Positions 1-17,777 of a DNA stretch of 58,588 nt are shown here, in pieces. The notes below the pieces were generated by a model that was given only the letters and a program-made list of their open reading frames with translations, was not told the origin of the DNA and searched no databases. Origin of the DNA: Pseudomonadota bacterium (GTDB lineage: Bacteria > Pseudomonadota > Gammaproteobacteria > Steroidobacterales > Steroidobacteraceae); assembly GCA_019352035.1 (NCBI GenBank), contig JABBNZ010000018.1, forward strand, positions 1 to 58,588, read 5' to 3'. The position numbers were made by a program, and so were the translations under genes. The stretch's first letter is position 1. Every line of letters starts with the position of its first letter.

Positions 1-11
1 GCGCGGTTTTT

Positions 12-83
12 GCCCGCCGCCTCCGCCACCTGCGGCGGCGGGCACGTCCCTGTGCCTGGATGAAGCGCTGGATCCGGGCTCGT
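12..83. repeat. Family B dispersed palindromic repeat, copy B3 (junction of two partial units)
   Basis: Positions 44-57 (ACGTCCCTGTGCCT) match the tail of the copy near 27.9 kb on the opposite strand, and 60-79 (ATGAAGCGCTGGATCCG...) match the head of the copy at 12.8 kb, so the tail of one unit abuts the head of the next. Positions 12-20 and 35-43 form a perfect 9-bp hairpin stem (GCCCGCCGC/GCGGCGGGC), and GGCAC/GTGCC at 42-46 and 52-56 form a second small one. The upstream gene lies outside the window (bamA is expected from gene order), so its distance to a stop codon cannot be judged here. Confidence 0.65.
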
Positions 84-174
84 GCCCCCGCGCCGGGGGG
101 AATGCTATTATTACGAGCTCGGCCGCCCGTCGGGGCCGGCGATCACTATCACATAATAGTCGAGGTGGGTTTCC

Positions 175-756
175 GTGAAGCGCTTAGTCCGGTTGAGCTC
201 TTGGGTTTGCAGGATCGCCAGGCCAGGGGGGCTCGCTGCCCTTGCGGCGGTGGCACTGGCCGGAGCGCTCGCCGCAGCGCCGGCGCAGGCGGCAGCTCTC
301 AGGATAGCGGTGGTGAACTACGGCGAGCTGCTGCAGGATGCGCCCCAGGCGAAGGCCGCGGTGGCGACCCTGCGCGCGGAATTCGCCCCCAAGCAGCGCT
401 CCCTTCAGGCGGAGGCGAACGAGCTCAAGGTCCGGGAGGGCAATCTCAAGAAGAACGGCGCCACGATGACGCAGGACCAGCGTGATCGGGCCGAGCTCGA
501 CCTGCGCGAGCGCTATCAGAACCTCGCGCGCAAGCAGAGCGAGATCCAGGACGACGTCAACACGCGCCGCAACCAGCTCATGTCGCAGCTGCAGCACACG
601 CTGGTGCAGGTCGTGCAGAACTATGCGCGGCAGCAGAAATATGACCTCGTGCTCGCCGACGGCGTCATCTACTCCGACGCCACGCTCGACATCACGCCGG
701 CCATCCTGTCCCGTTTGAAGGCTCAGGCCGCGCACCCGCTCCCGGCCCGCAAGTAG
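175..756 (+). CDS. skp: OmpH/Skp family periplasmic chaperone
   Basis: The product has 193 residues, GTG start, with GAGGTGGG just upstream as ribosome binding site. Residues 1-39 form a signal peptide with an alanine-rich core and a likely cleavage after APAQA. The mature part begins LRIAVVNYG, the usual first strand of Skp/OmpH, followed by a long charged, helix-forming coiled coil (about 60-140) and a C-terminal return strand. Skp forms trimers that hold unfolded outer-membrane proteins in the periplasm. Its place directly before lpxD is the standard gammaproteobacterial order. An inverted repeat CTATTAT/ATAATAG at 105-111 and 153-159 lies in its upstream region; its role is unknown. Confidence 0.93.
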   Translation: MKRLVRLSSWVCRIARPGGLAALAAVALAGALAAAPAQAAALRIAVVNYGELLQDAPQAKAAVATLRAEFAPKQRSLQAEANELKVREGNLKKNGATMTQDQRDRAELDLRERYQNLARKQSEIQDDVNTRRNQLMSQLQHTLVQVVQNYARQQKYDLVLADGVIYSDATLDITPAILSRLKAQAAHPLPARK

Positions 757-780
757 CGAGGCGCTTCGGGCCCGCGCCTC

Positions 781-1815
781 ATGGCCGTCTCACTCGGGGA
801 GCTCGCGGTGCGATTCGGCTGCGAGCTGCGCGGCGACCCCGACGTGCAAGTGGACCACGTGGCCACGCTGGCGCACGCGGACTCGCGCTCGCTGGCGTTC
901 CTCGCCAATTCACGCTATCGCCAGCAGCTCGCCGCGACCGGGGCGGCAGCGGTGGTGGTCGATGAGGCGAGCGCGGCCGACTGCAGGACCGCGGCCCTGG
1001 TGTGCCGCAATCCGCACGCCACCTACGCGCGGATAGCTGCGGTTCTGCATCCGCTGCCTGCGGCCCCTCCGGGCACGCATCCGTCGGCGGTCATAGCCCC
1101 CGGGGCCCGCGTCGACGCGACCGCTCATGTCGGCGCCCTGAGCGTTGTGGGAGATGGCGCCGTCGTCGGTCCTCGTGCGTTCGTCGGCCCGCAGTGCGTG
1201 GTCGAAGAGGGGGCGACACTGGCCGAAGACGTGCGCCTCACGGCCCGTGTGACCGTGTGCCGGAAGGTGCAGATCGGCGCGCGAACCACGGTTCAGCCCG
1301 GGGCCGTGATCGGCGGGGATGGCTTCGGCTTCGCGCAGGAGGGCGGCCGTTGGATCAAGGTGCCGCAGGCAGGGACCGTGCGCATCGGCCCCGATGTCGA
1401 GATCGGCGCCAACACGACCATCGACCGCGGGGCGATCGAGGACACCGTGATCGAGGAGGGTGTGAAGCTCGACAATCTGATCATGATCGCCCACAACGTC
1501 AGAGTTGGCGCCCACAGCGCCCTCGCGGCCTGCGTGGGGGTATCGGGCAGCACGACGATCGGCCGCCGCTGCATGATCGGCGGCCAGGTGGGCATCGGCG
1601 GACACCTCACGATCGCAGACGATGTGATCATCACGGGCTGCACCATGGTCAGCCATTCCGTACCGCGCCCCGGCGTATACTCCGGGGGCATTCCGCTCGA
1701 AGAGGCCCATGTCTGGCGCCGGCTGGTCGCGCGCTTCAAGCGTATCGACTCCCTCGCCACGCGGCTCAAAGCGCTGGAGCGCCACGGCGCCGGCGGCCCC
1801 GATCAGGAAGAGTAA
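781..1815 (+). CDS. lpxD: UDP-3-O-(3-hydroxyacyl)glucosamine N-acyltransferase
   Basis: The 344-residue product adds the N-linked hydroxyacyl chain in the third step of lipid A synthesis, using acyl-ACP in the cytoplasm. An N-terminal uridine-binding domain (about 1-95) is followed by a left-handed beta-helix made of hexapeptide repeats (about 100-300). The motif IAHNVRVG holds the likely catalytic histidine at about residue 238. Length and architecture are normal. It lies 24 bp after skp, and its stop overlaps the fabZ start region, as expected for one transcription unit. Confidence 0.96.
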   Translation: MAVSLGELAVRFGCELRGDPDVQVDHVATLAHADSRSLAFLANSRYRQQLAATGAAAVVVDEASAADCRTAALVCRNPHATYARIAAVLHPLPAAPPGTHPSAVIAPGARVDATAHVGALSVVGDGAVVGPRAFVGPQCVVEEGATLAEDVRLTARVTVCRKVQIGARTTVQPGAVIGGDGFGFAQEGGRWIKVPQAGTVRIGPDVEIGANTTIDRGAIEDTVIEEGVKLDNLIMIAHNVRVGAHSALAACVGVSGSTTIGRRCMIGGQVGIGGHLTIADDVIITGCTMVSHSVPRPGVYSGGIPLEEAHVWRRLVARFKRIDSLATRLKALERHGAGGPDQEE

Positions 1816-2273
1816 TGATGACTGACTCGACACAACTCGATATCCAAGCCATTCTGCGGTATCTGCCTCACCGCTATCCGTTCCTGCTGGTCGACCGCGT
1901 GCTCGAATGGCACAGCGGCAAGAACATCCGGGCGCTGAAGAACGTCACGTACAACGAGCCGTACTTCCCCGGCCATTTCCCCGGGCGGCCGGTCATGCCC
2001 GGCGTCATCATCATCGAGGCGCTGGCGCAGACGGCGGGAATTCTCACGTTCCTGAGCGCCAACGTGATCCCGGATGCGGAGACCCGCTTCTACTTCGTCG
2101 GCATCGACAAAGCTCGCTTCAGGAAGCCGGTCGAGCCCGGTGATCAGCTCGTGCTCACCGCCCAGGTGGAGCGTTATCTCAAGGGCATCTGGCGCTTCTC
2201 GACCGCGGCGCTGATGGGCGATATCGAGGTGGCTCACGCCGAAATCATGGTGGCGCCGGAGACCGCCAAATGA
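1815..2273 (+). CDS. fabZ: 3-hydroxyacyl-ACP dehydratase FabZ
   Basis: FabZ removes water from 3-hydroxyacyl-ACP in type II fatty acid synthesis and competes with LpxA and LpxD for hydroxyacyl-ACP. The 152-residue product has the hot-dog-fold motif [15 protein letters not shown] with catalytic His at about 54, and the catalytic Glu in IIIEALAQ at about 68. Two consecutive ATG codons (1815 and 1818) are possible starts; AGGAAG at 1805-1810 is spaced better for 1818, so the true start may be one codon later. The first ATG overlaps the lpxD stop. Confidence 0.95.
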   Translation: MMTDSTQLDIQAILRYLPHRYPFLLVDRVLEWHSGKNIRALKNVTYNEPYFPGHFPGRPVMPGVIIIEALAQTAGILTFLSANVIPDAETRFYFVGIDKARFRKPVEPGDQLVLTAQVERYLKGIWRFSTAALMGDIEVAHAEIMVAPETAK

Positions 2274-3040
2274 TCGATCGCCACGCCATCGTCTCGCCGC
2301 GGGCGCAGCTCGCGGCGGACGTCGCCGTGGGTCCCTTCAGCGTGATCGGGCCGGACGTGCGCATCGGCCCCGGGACCATTGTCGGGCCCCATGTCGTCAT
2401 CAACGGCCCGACCACCATCGGCGCCGGCAACAGGATTCATCAGTTCGCCTCCCTCGGCGATGCACCGCAGGACAAGAAGTACGCGGGCGAGCCGACCCGC
2501 CTCGAGATCGGCGACCGGAACGTCTTTCGCGAAAGCTGCACCGTCAACCGCGGCACGGTCCATGACCGGGGCGTCACCCGCGTCGGCGACGACAACCTCT
2601 TCATGGCCTACTCGCATGTCGCGCACGATTGCGTGGTCGGGTGCAACACGGTGTTCGCCAACTGCGTCTCTCTCGCCGGCCACGTCGAGATCGGCGATTG
2701 GGTCATCCTCGGGGGACTTTCGGCCGTACATCAGCATTGCAGGATCGGCGCGCACGCCTTCCTCGCCGGCGGCTCGATCGTCACCCGCGATGTGCCTCCA
2801 TACATCATGGTGGCGGGCAATCATTCCGTTCCGCACGCGGTCAACTCCGAGGGCCTCAAGCGCAGGGGGTTCACGGAGGAGCAGGTTCGAGCGATTCGCG
2901 ACGCCTACCGCCTGATCTATCGCTGCGACCTGAAGCTCAGCGAGGCCCTCGGACGTCTCGAGCCTGCGGCCGCGGAGCGGCCCGAGCTGCGCCTGTTCGT
3001 CGACTTCATTCGCAGCTCGACCCGCAGCATCGTCCGATGA
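2270..3040 (+). CDS. lpxA: Acyl-ACP:UDP-N-acetylglucosamine O-acyltransferase
   Basis: LpxA catalyses the first step of lipid A synthesis, transferring a 3-hydroxyacyl chain to UDP-GlcNAc. The 256-residue protein shows the left-handed beta-helix hexapeptide repeats (about 1-190) and a C-terminal helical domain. The motif HVAHDCVVG carries the catalytic histidine (about residue 119). ATG overlaps the fabZ stop by 4 bp (ATGA), so the two are probably translationally coupled. Length is normal for the family (E. coli 262). Confidence 0.96.
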   Translation: MIDRHAIVSPRAQLAADVAVGPFSVIGPDVRIGPGTIVGPHVVINGPTTIGAGNRIHQFASLGDAPQDKKYAGEPTRLEIGDRNVFRESCTVNRGTVHDRGVTRVGDDNLFMAYSHVAHDCVVGCNTVFANCVSLAGHVEIGDWVILGGLSAVHQHCRIGAHAFLAGGSIVTRDVPPYIMVAGNHSVPHAVNSEGLKRRGFTEEQVRAIRDAYRLIYRCDLKLSEALGRLEPAAAERPELRLFVDFIRSSTRSIVR

Positions 3041-4218
3041 TCGGTGCGGCGCCGCTGCGCGTCGGCATCGTCGCGGGGGAATCATCCGGAGATCAACTCG
3101 GCGCCGCCCTGATCGCGGCCCTGCGGGAGCGCGTTCCCGGCGTCGAATGCTTCGGAGTCGCCGGACCGAAAATGATCGCCGCCGGCTGTGCGGCGTGGGC
3201 GGGCGCGGAGGAGCTCGCGGTGATGGGGCTGACGGAAGTGGTGCGCCACCTGCCGAGGCTGCTGCGGCTGCGGGCTTCGCTCGCCGCCCGGTTCCTCGAG
3301 TCCCGCCCTGATGTGTTCATCGGTATCGACGCGCCGGAATTCAATCTTGGCCTCGCGAAGCGTCTGCACGCCAAGGGCCTCAAGACCGTGCAGTACGTGA
3401 GCCCGCAGGTCTGGGCCTGGCGCGAAGGACGGGTGCGAAACATCGGGCAGTCCTGCGATCTGGTGCTTTGTCTGCTCCCGTTCGAGACTGCGTTCTATTC
3501 GCGTCACGCGGTGCCCGCCGTCTTCGTTGGGCATCCGCTCGCTGACCAGATTCCGCTTCGAGTCGATCGTGAAGGAGCGCGGGCCATGCTCGGGTTGGAT
3601 CCGTCCGCGACCATCGTGGCCCTGCTGCCCGGCAGCCGGATGGGCGAGGTCGAGCGGCTCGGAGGGGATTTCCTCCAGGCGGCCGCGTGGCTCCATGCGC
3701 GCCGCCCCGAGCTGGAATTCATCGCGCCCATGGCGAGCGCCCACGTTCGTGAGGTATTTCAGAGAAAGAAGTCGCAAGCTACTGGTGGTCCTAATATTTT
3801 GCTTATCGATGGACGTGCCCAGCAGGTGCTTGCCGCTTGCGACGCGGCCATCGTCGCCTCTGGAACCGCTACACTTGAAACCTTGCTGTCGCGCCGTCCG
3901 ATGGTCGTGGCGTATCGTTTCGGCGCGCTCACCGCGTTGATGCTGCGACGACTGCGACTGGTGAAGGTGCCGTACTTCTCGCAACCTAATCTGCTCGTCG
4001 GACGAGCGCTCGTGCCCGAGCTCTTGCAGGAGCAGGTGAGCGGCGCCGCCCTCGGCGAGGCGCTCCTCGGCCGGCTGTCGGATCAGGAGTATCTGCGGGA
4101 GCTCGACGCGGAATTCCTCAAGGTGCACGAGACGCTGCGCGGCGGGGCCGCGGCGCGCGCGGCGGATGCGATCCTGTCGCTCCTGCATGCCCCTGCGGCT
4201 GCGAGGAGGGCGGAGTGA
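3037..4218 (+). CDS. lpxB: Lipid-A-disaccharide synthase
   Basis: LpxB joins UDP-2,3-diacylglucosamine and lipid X to make the tetra-acyl disaccharide core of lipid A; it is a GT-B (GT19) glycosyltransferase acting at the inner membrane. The 393-residue product begins near [15 protein letters not shown], contains the signature [10 protein letters not shown] and the nucleotide-binding stretch [13 protein letters not shown]. The frame is open for about 400 bases upstream, but the ATG overlapping the lpxA stop by 4 bp places residue 1 exactly where the family starts, so that start was chosen. Confidence 0.95.
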   Translation: MIGAAPLRVGIVAGESSGDQLGAALIAALRERVPGVECFGVAGPKMIAAGCAAWAGAEELAVMGLTEVVRHLPRLLRLRASLAARFLESRPDVFIGIDAPEFNLGLAKRLHAKGLKTVQYVSPQVWAWREGRVRNIGQSCDLVLCLLPFETAFYSRHAVPAVFVGHPLADQIPLRVDREGARAMLGLDPSATIVALLPGSRMGEVERLGGDFLQAAAWLHARRPELEFIAPMASAHVREVFQRKKSQATGGPNILLIDGRAQQVLAACDAAIVASGTATLETLLSRRPMVVAYRFGALTALMLRRLRLVKVPYFSQPNLLVGRALVPELLQEQVSGAALGEALLGRLSDQEYLRELDAEFLKVHETLRGGAAARAADAILSLLHAPAAARRAE

Positions 4219-4892
4219 TCAATTGCGCGGACACTGGCGGAGCGCGACGGCGCGCCCCGGGGGCGCGAGTCGCCGGTGTCGATGAAGCCGGCCGCGGCCC
4301 GCTCGCCGGGCCGGTGGTCGCCGCGGCGGTCATCCTGAATCCGCGGCGGCGGATCGTGGGCCTCGCCGACTCCAAGGCGCTGTCGCCGCAGGAGCGTGAG
4401 CGTCTGGCCCCGATCATCCGCGAGCGCGCCCTCGCGTGGGCGGTCGCATGGGCCGACCGCGATGAGATCGACGCGCTCAACATTCTCGGCGCCACGTTCC
4501 TCGCCATGCGCCGCGCGCTCCTGCGCCTGCCGGTGTGTCCCACCCACGTGCAGGTCGACGGCAACCAGCTTCCGCCGCTCGCCGATCTGTCGCTCGCCTG
4601 CTCGGTGGAGGCGGTCGTCGAGGGCGATGCGCGCATCCCCGCGATCAGCGCCGCCTCCATTCTGGCGAAGACCCATCGCGATGCGATGATGGAGGCTCTC
4701 GATCCCTGCTATCCGGGTTTCTCGCTCGCGGCGCATAAGGGCTATGGGACTGCGGCGCATCTGGCGGCGCTGCGCGCCCGCGAGCCCAGTCCTCAGCATC
4801 GCCGCTCCTTCAGTCCGGTGAGAGTCGCGCTCGGCGCGCTGCCCGATCCTCAGGTCGAGCTGCCCCTGACGGGCACCGGCATGGAGCCCTGA
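4215..4892 (+). CDS. rnhB: Ribonuclease HII
   Basis: RNase HII cuts RNA in RNA-DNA hybrids and starts removal of single ribonucleotides misinserted in DNA. The 225-residue product carries the family signature [16 protein letters not shown], with the first two acidic metal ligands, a conserved VQVDGN segment, and [13 protein letters not shown] near residue 145-160. It starts with GTG overlapping the lpxB stop. A short arginine-rich N-terminus (about 18 residues) precedes the conserved core; a later start cannot be excluded. Confidence 0.94.
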   Translation: MINCADTGGARRRAPGARVAGVDEAGRGPLAGPVVAAAVILNPRRRIVGLADSKALSPQERERLAPIIRERALAWAVAWADRDEIDALNILGATFLAMRRALLRLPVCPTHVQVDGNQLPPLADLSLACSVEAVVEGDARIPAISAASILAKTHRDAMMEALDPCYPGFSLAAHKGYGTAAHLAALRAREPSPQHRRSFSPVRVALGALPDPQVELPLTGTGMEP

Positions 4893-4893
4893 G

Positions 4894-8466
<3,573 letters not shown>

Positions 8467-8558
8467 TGAGCGCGCGCAGGGCCGCACCGCCGAGCTTGCG
8501 CCCGGGGCTGGCGCCCCTTAACCTCGCGCGCAGCGTGAGAAAGTCGCGGTAAGACTGC

Positions 8559-9524
8559 ATGGCCGTTGCCTTCCTGGATTTCGAACAACCCATTGCCGAG
8601 CTCGAAGCCAAGATCGAGGAGCTGCGGCACGTCACTTCCGACTCCGAGGTCAACATCCAGGAGGAGATCTCGCGCCTGCAGGCGAAGAGCCGGCAGCTGA
8701 CGACCAGTATCTTCGCCAGCCTCACGCCTTGGCAGATCACCCAGCTCGCCCGCCATCCCCGCCGTCCCTACACGCTGGATTACGTCGCGACCCTCTGCAC
8801 GGAATTCACCGAGCTGCACGGCGACCGCATGTTCGCCGACGACCAGGCGATCGTGGGCGGCCTCGGCCGCATCGACGGCCGTCCGGTCATGGTGATCGGG
8901 CACCAGAAGGGCCGCGATACGAAGGAGCGGGTGCGGCGCAACTACGGCATGCCGAAGCCGGAGGGCTATCGCAAGGCGCTGCGGCTGATGCGCCTGGCGG
9001 AGCGCTTCGGGCTGCCGCTCATCACCCTGATCGACACGCAGGGGGCCTACCCCGGCGTCGGCGCCGAGGAGCGCGGTCAGAGCGAGGCGATCGCCCGCAA
9101 CCTTTTCGAGATGTCGGTGCTCAGCGTCCCGATCGTGACGGTGGTGACGGGCGAGGGCGGCTCCGGCGGCGCGCTCGCCATCGGTGTCTGCGACCGCCTG
9201 CTCATGCTGCAGTACAGCACTTACTCCGTCATCTCGCCGGAAGGCTGCGCCTCGATTCTGTGGAAGAGTCAGGATAAGAAGGAGGCGGCCGCGGAGGCGC
9301 TCAACTTGACCGCCGACCGTCTCGCCAAGCTGAGCCTGGTGGACGAGGTGATCGAGGAGCCGCTCGGGGGCGCGCACCGCGACCCGGCCGCGATGTCGGC
9401 GAGCGTCAAGGCGGCGCTGCTGAAGCACCTCGATGCCCTGGAGGCGATCCCGCGCGATGAGCTGCGCGTGGCGCGCTCGCGCCGCATCGCCTCGTTCGGG
9501 GTCTTCAGTGAGACCGAGCAGTAG
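8559..9524 (+). CDS. accA: Acetyl-CoA carboxylase carboxyltransferase subunit alpha
   Basis: AccA with AccD transfers the carboxyl group from biotin to acetyl-CoA, the committed step of fatty acid synthesis. The 321-residue product shows the usual AccA start ([19 protein letters not shown]), the crotonase-like core with [12 protein letters not shown], and [18 protein letters not shown] 92-bp gap without a recognisable gene separates it from dnaE. Its 3' end overlaps the tilS start by 17 bp. Confidence 0.96.
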   Translation: MAVAFLDFEQPIAELEAKIEELRHVTSDSEVNIQEEISRLQAKSRQLTTSIFASLTPWQITQLARHPRRPYTLDYVATLCTEFTELHGDRMFADDQAIVGGLGRIDGRPVMVIGHQKGRDTKERVRRNYGMPKPEGYRKALRLMRLAERFGLPLITLIDTQGAYPGVGAEERGQSEAIARNLFEMSVLSVPIVTVVTGEGGSGGALAIGVCDRLLMLQYSTYSVISPEGCASILWKSQDKKEAAAEALNLTADRLAKLSLVDEVIEEPLGGAHRDPAAMSASVKAALLKHLDALEAIPRDELRVARSRRIASFGVFSETEQ

Positions 9525-10914
9525 GGGAGCCCCTGCCGGCCCGTTCGGTCCGGACTGGCTGCGCGAGCGGCTCGCCCGTCTCCTGCCCGAATTCCCCGAC
9601 GTCCCGCTCTGCATCGCGTTCAGCGGCGGTGTCGATTCCACAGCATTGCTCGCGGCGCTCGTGCAGCTGCGCTGCGATGGCCTGCGCCTGCGGGCGGTCC
9701 ACGTCGATCACGGCCTGCACCCCAACGCGAAGCGCTGGAGCGCACATTGCCGCAAGCTCGCACGCCAGCTCGGCGTTGCGCTCAAGGTTTCATCGGTGAG
9801 CGTGCCGCAAGAGCGCGGGGCCTCGCCGGAGGAGGCCGCGCGGACCGCGCGCTACCGGTGCCTCGCCGGGCAGCTGCGGGCCGGCGAGGTGCTGCTCACG
9901 GCGCACACCCAGGACGATCAGCTCGAGACCGTGCTGCTGCAGCTGTTGCGCGGCTGCGGCCTGCCGGGACTCGCGGCCATGGCGGCCGTCGCGCCGCTCG
10001 GCTCGGGAAGGATCGCGCGGCCGCTGCTCGGCTGCTCGCGTGCGCACCTCGAGTCCTGGGTGCGCGCACGCGAGATCCCCTGGATCGAGGACGACACCAA
10101 CCTCGATGAGCGTTTCGACCGCAATTATCTGCGGCGGCGGGTACTGCCGGCCGTGCGCGAGCGCTGGCCCGCGGCGGGCGCGGCCGTGGCACGCACCGCC
10201 CGCCATGCCGCGCAGGCCCAGGGCCTGCTCACGGCGCTCGCCCAGGCCGATCTCGAGCGTGCGAGCGACGGCGCAGCGCTCTCCGTGAAGGCGCTGAGAG
10301 CGCTGCCGCCGCAACGGCGGTGCAATCTGCTGCGGCTCTGGATCGCGCGCGGCGGCCGCATGGTGCCGGATACGCGGCGGCTGGAAGAGATCGCCGGCCC
10401 CCTCATCGAGGCGCGCGCCGATGCGCATCCGCGGGTGGAGTGGACCGGTGAGGGCGGGATGGGCCGGCGCTGCATCGTCACGCGGCAGGCGGATCTGCTG
10501 TCGCTCGCGGAGGACCGGCCGGTGTTGGATCCGGCGGCGCGGGCGGCGCAAGTAGCCTGGGACTGGCGCGCCTCATCCTGCTGCCGGCTGCCCGACGGCG
10601 GCGCTCTGGAGCTGGCGCGGGATCGGCATGGGCCGGTCGACCTCGACGCCCTGCCGCCGCAGCTGGCCGTGACCTGGCGGCGCGGCGGCGAGCGGCTGCG
10701 CGTGCGCCGCGGCGGCCCGCGCCGTGCGCTCAAGAGCTTGTTGCGGGAAGCTCACGTACCGCCGACGGAGCGGGAGCGGCTGCCGTTGGTTCTTGCGGAC
10801 GGCGCGCTGATCGCGGCCGCGGATTTATGGATGGACGATTCTGTGCGGGCGGCGCCCGACGCGCCGCATCGCGGCCGCTTCGTGTGGCGCAAGCGCGCCC
10901 GCACCCCGGCCTAG
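9508..10914 (+). CDS. tilS: tRNA(Ile)-lysidine synthetase
   Basis: TilS modifies C34 of tRNA-Ile(CAU) to lysidine so that it reads AUA; it is normally essential. The 468-residue product has the N-type ATP-PPase loop SGGVDS at about residues 39-44, followed by the substrate-binding and C-terminal domains. The frame is open further upstream inside accA, but GTG at 9508 places the PP-loop at the usual distance from the N-terminus and gives a short 17-bp overlap. The stop codon is followed at once by a palindromic repeat (family A). Confidence 0.93.
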   Translation: MRPSSRGAPAGPFGPDWLRERLARLLPEFPDVPLCIAFSGGVDSTALLAALVQLRCDGLRLRAVHVDHGLHPNAKRWSAHCRKLARQLGVALKVSSVSVPQERGASPEEAARTARYRCLAGQLRAGEVLLTAHTQDDQLETVLLQLLRGCGLPGLAAMAAVAPLGSGRIARPLLGCSRAHLESWVRAREIPWIEDDTNLDERFDRNYLRRRVLPAVRERWPAAGAAVARTARHAAQAQGLLTALAQADLERASDGAALSVKALRALPPQRRCNLLRLWIARGGRMVPDTRRLEEIAGPLIEARADAHPRVEWTGEGGMGRRCIVTRQADLLSLAEDRPVLDPAARAAQVAWDWRASSCCRLPDGGALELARDRHGPVDLDALPPQLAVTWRRGGERLRVRRGGPRRALKSLLREAHVPPTERERLPLVLADGALIAAADLWMDDSVRAAPDAPHRGRFVWRKRARTPA

Positions 10915-11066
10915 TGCTCGGCCCATCCTGGGCCTCACCCGGTACTCGGCCCGTCCTGGGCCTCCCCCCGTCGGGGCCGTCAATCGCCGGCGCGCTTGAC
11001 GTTGCAGATCGCTCCCGACGATCGTCTTGGACGCGCCGCGCGTAAAACCGCTCCCGGCGATTTTGT
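10915..11066. repeat. Family A palindromic repeat, copy A1 (composite, tilS-pyrG gap)
   Basis: The element begins on the first base after the tilS stop. It has two copies of the head hairpin (GGCCCATCCTGGGCC at 10920-10934 and GGCCCGTCCTGGGCC at 10948-10962) and two copies of the tail hairpin with loop TCCCG (GATCG.../...CGATC at 11007-11023 and one at about 11046-11062). It looks like a tandem or rearranged double copy. Matching elements occur in kdsA, sdhD and lolD. This is the only copy in the window lying outside a reading frame. Confidence 0.75.
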
Positions 11067-11071
11067 GATAA

Positions 11072-12796
<1,725 letters not shown>

Positions 12797-12951
12797 TATG
12801 AAGCGCTGGATCCGAGCATTGCGCTGCGCAGTCCCTGCTTCGCGCACGTCCCGGGTCCGACCGGGCCTGCCCGGGGGTGTCCATCCATGGCCACCCGTGC
12901 GAGGCATGCGTCGCAGCCTGCCCGGCCCAGCGCGGCACCTCCTGTGCCTGA
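12797..12951 (+). repeat. Family B dispersed palindromic repeat, copy B1 (after pyrG)
   Basis: It begins immediately after the pyrG TAG with TATGAAGCGCTGGATCCG and continues through CCCGGGTCCGACCGGGCC, a GTGCGAGGCATGCGTCGCAG near-palindrome, and a final GGCAC...GTGCC hairpin (about 12934-12948). The copy at 27.9-28.1 kb matches it over most of its length on the opposite strand. It ends about 5 bp before the kdsA ATG, so it fills the whole pyrG-kdsA gap. Confidence 0.8.
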
Positions 12952-12955
12952 TTGC

Positions 12956-15174
<2,219 letters not shown>

Positions 15175-15201
15175 CCCGGAAGCTGGTAGTGTGATGCGCT
15201 C

Positions 15202-15543
15202 ATGAAGTGGCTCGCTGCCGCCTTGACCATCGTTCTGATCCTGCTCCAGTATCGGCTCTGGATCGCCAACGACGGCGTGCGCGGCGTGGAGCGCCTCGAG
15301 CGCGCCGTCGCCGCGCAGATGTCGCAGAACGCCCGGCTCACGGAGCGCAACAGCCGTCTCGAGGCGCAGGTCCAGGACTTGAAGTCCGGCACCGCCGCCA
15401 TCGAGGAGCTCGCCCGCAGCGACCTCGGCATGATCGGTCCCAACGAGACCTTCTATCAGGTGGTCGAGCCGGCTCCGGCGGCCGCGCCGCCGCCGCCCGC
15501 AGCACCCGCCAAAGCCGCGAGGGAAGCTCACGGCGGCAGGTGA
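15202..15543 (+). CDS. ftsB: Cell division protein FtsB
   Basis: FtsB is a small bitopic inner-membrane protein that joins FtsL and FtsQ in the divisome. The 113-residue product has one N-terminal transmembrane helix (about 3-20, ending in QYRLW), then a coiled coil (about 28-60), and the conserved FtsB segment EELARSDLGMIGPNETFYQV. The tail after residue 90 is an Ala/Pro-rich linker. The eno-ftsB-ispD order is standard. Confidence 0.92.
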   Translation: MKWLAAALTIVLILLQYRLWIANDGVRGVERLERAVAAQMSQNARLTERNSRLEAQVQDLKSGTAAIEELARSDLGMIGPNETFYQVVEPAPAAAPPPPAAPAKAAREAHGGR

Positions 15544-15565
15544 CCGGCCGGGAGCTGCGTATATC

Positions 15566-16249
15566 ATGAGGTATTGGCTGGTAATGCCCGCCGCGGGAAT
15601 AGGCCGCCGCTTCGGCACCGACCGTCCCAAGCAGTACGCGCCGCTCTGCGGCCGGACGGTCATCGAGTGGGCGCTGGCGCTCTTCCTGGCGGATCCGCGC
15701 TGTGCGGGTGCCGTGGTCGCGCTCGCCAAGGATGACCCGTATTGGGCGGCCCTTGCGCCTCGGACGGTCGTCGTCGCGCCGGGCGGCCAGGAGCGCAGCC
15801 ACTCCGTACGCAACGCCCTTGCGGCGCTCGCGGACCGCGCGACCCGCGAGGATTGGGTCCTGGTGCACGATGCCGCCAGGCCCTGTCTGCCGCGCAACGA
15901 CCTCGACCGTCTCCTCGTCGAGCTGGCCGAGCACCCCGTCGGCGGCCTCCTGGCCACCCCGGCCGCCGATACCTTGAAGCGGGCCGAAGCCTCTCGAGAC
16001 GTGCAGCAGACCGTCGATCGCGCCGGGCTCTGGCGCGCGCTGACCCCGCAGATGTTCCGCTATGGCCGCCTCTGCGAGGCCCTCGACCGCGCGCATGCCG
16101 CCGGCCGTATGCCGACCGACGAGGCCCAGGCAATCGAGTGGCTGGGCGACCGTCCGAGGCTGGTCGAGGGCGCGCCCGCCAATCTCAAGATCACCAGCGC
16201 CGCGGACCTTGCGATCGCGGCGGCACTCCTGAAGGAAAACCGCGAATGA
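15566..16249 (+). CDS. ispD: 2-C-methyl-D-erythritol 4-phosphate cytidylyltransferase
   Basis: IspD couples methylerythritol phosphate to CTP in the non-mevalonate isoprenoid pathway. The 227-residue protein has the nucleotidyltransferase start [20 protein letters not shown], the conserved [10 protein letters not shown] motif and the late TDEAQAIEW segment. Its stop overlaps the ispF start by 4 bp, so the two sequential pathway enzymes are probably translationally coupled. Confidence 0.95.
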   Translation: MRYWLVMPAAGIGRRFGTDRPKQYAPLCGRTVIEWALALFLADPRCAGAVVALAKDDPYWAALAPRTVVVAPGGQERSHSVRNALAALADRATREDWVLVHDAARPCLPRNDLDRLLVELAEHPVGGLLATPAADTLKRAEASRDVQQTVDRAGLWRALTPQMFRYGRLCEALDRAHAAGRMPTDEAQAIEWLGDRPRLVEGAPANLKITSAADLAIAAALLKENRE

Positions 16250-16722
16250 GAATAGGCTCCGGCATAGACGTGCATGCATTCGGCCCCGGCGACTTCGTCA
16301 TGCTGGGCGGGGTGCGGGTGGCGCACACACAGGGTGTCGTGGCTCACTCCGACGGTGATGTGGTGCTGCACGCACTCACGGACGCGCTGCTCGGCGCGGG
16401 CGGGCTGGGCGACATCGGCCAACACTTCAGGGACACCGATCCGCGGTGGAAGGGGGCCGACAGCAAGCACTTCGTGCGCGAGGTGATGCACCTGCTGCGC
16501 GATCGCAAGCTGCGGGTCGGCAACGCCGACGTGACGGTGCTGGCGGAACGGCCGAAGCTCTCGCCCGTGCGCGATGAGATCCGGCGCCAGGTGGCGCAGC
16601 TCCTGGAAGTCGGCCTCGAGCAGGTCAACATCAAGGCGACGACCACCGAGAAGCTCGGGTTCCTCGGCCGGGCCGAGGGCATTGCCGCCCAGGCCGTGGT
16701 GCTCTTGATCGCTGTCGAATGA
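16246..16722 (+). CDS. ispF: 2-C-methyl-D-erythritol 2,4-cyclodiphosphate synthase
   Basis: IspF cyclises the CDP-linked intermediate to methylerythritol cyclodiphosphate. The 158-residue product has zinc ligands in GIDVHAF (Asp8, His10), the signature [19 protein letters not shown] and the C-terminal [15 protein letters not shown]. The frame is open through most of ispD, but the ATG overlapping the ispD stop gives the exact family N-terminus ([10 protein letters not shown]). Confidence 0.96.
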   Translation: MRIGSGIDVHAFGPGDFVMLGGVRVAHTQGVVAHSDGDVVLHALTDALLGAGGLGDIGQHFRDTDPRWKGADSKHFVREVMHLLRDRKLRVGNADVTVLAERPKLSPVRDEIRRQVAQLLEVGLEQVNIKATTTEKLGFLGRAEGIAAQAVVLLIAVE

Positions 16723-17777
16723 GCCCAGGGATGGAGCCTTGCCTCGATGCGGCGCTCGATCCGCCGCGGGCGCACGGCGCACCCCTCGGCTCGGGAACGC
16801 TGCGTGCCGAGCCGGAGGACTTTCTCGTCGAGGAGCAGCTCGGATTCGAGGCCGCGGGCGCCGGCCAACACGTGCTGCTCAAGGTCCGCAAGCGCAACGC
16901 CAATACCCAATGGATCGCTCGCGAGCTCGCGCGCGCCTGCGGCTGCCGGCCGGGTGATGTCGGGTATGCGGGGCTCAAGGACCGCCGTGCGGTGGCGATC
17001 CAGTGGTTCACGGTGCCGCAGTCGCGCCTGTCGCCGAATGACTGGGCGAGCATGGAAAGCGGCGAATACCAGGTGCTGGAGGCGCATCGGCACTCGCGCA
17101 AGCTGCCGCGCGGCGCGCTCGCCGGCAACCGCTTCGTCATCAGGATCCGCGATACCGCGGTCGATGACGCAGCTCTCGCCAGCCGTCTCGCCATCATCGA
17201 GCGACGCGGCGTACCGAATTATTTCGGACCCCAGCGCTTCGGCAGGGGAGGGTCCAACCTGAAACGCCTGAGCCAGGACATGCGCACGCTGAAGCCGGAT
17301 GAGCGCGGCTTCATTCTTTCGGCGGCGCGCAGCCTCGTTTTCAACGCCGTCCTGGCCGAGCGCGTGGGCGATGGCAGTTGGGAGCGAATCGAGCCGGGCG
17401 ACCTGGCCAACCTCGACGGGCGCGCGAGCCACTTCCGCGTCGAGGCCGTCGATGAGACGCTCGAGGAGCGGTGCGCGCGGCTCGACATTCATCCCACCGG
17501 CCCGCTCTGGGGACGGGGCTCGCCGCCGAGCGGCGGCAGAGCATTGGAGCTGGAGCAGCGTGTCGCGGCGGATTTCAGCGCCGCCTGCGAGCTCCTCGCG
17601 CGGGCCGGCATGGAGCAGGAGAGACGGAGCCTGCGGCTCACCGTCCACGACCTTAAGTGGCGGCGGGAGAGTGAGGCGATCGTCGTCGAGTTTCGCTTGA
17701 GCCGGGGCGCGTATGCCACCACCGTGCTGGGGGAGGTCTTCGCGCTGGATGCCGATTACGAGGAGAGCAGCACGTAA
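16719..17777 (+). CDS. truD: tRNA pseudouridine(13) synthase
   Basis: TruD makes pseudouridine at position 13 of tRNA-Glu. The 352-residue product has the catalytic aspartate in [10 protein letters not shown] (about Asp88), the conserved segment [15 protein letters not shown] and the family-specific insertion domain in its second half. It starts 4 bp inside ispF and ends in a 22-bp convergent overlap with the smr-type gene on the other strand. Confidence 0.94.
   Translation: MSPGMEPCLDAALDPPRAHGAPLGSGTLRAEPEDFLVEEQLGFEAAGAGQHVLLKVRKRNANTQWIARELARACGCRPGDVGYAGLKDRRAVAIQWFTVPQSRLSPNDWASMESGEYQVLEAHRHSRKLPRGALAGNRFVIRIRDTAVDDAALASRLAIIERRGVPNYFGPQRFGRGGSNLKRLSQDMRTLKPDERGFILSAARSLVFNAVLAERVGDGSWERIEPGDLANLDGRASHFRVEAVDETLEERCARLDIHPTGPLWGRGSPPSGGRALELEQRVAADFSAACELLARAGMEQERRSLRLTVHDLKWRRESEAIVVEFRLSRGAYATTVLGEVFALDADYEESST

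Noticed and set aside
12887-12955. N-terminal extension of KdsA ([10 protein letters not shown]...)
   Set aside because: The 23 codons lie inside repeat B1 and have no similarity to KdsA; ATG 12956 gives the family N-terminus.
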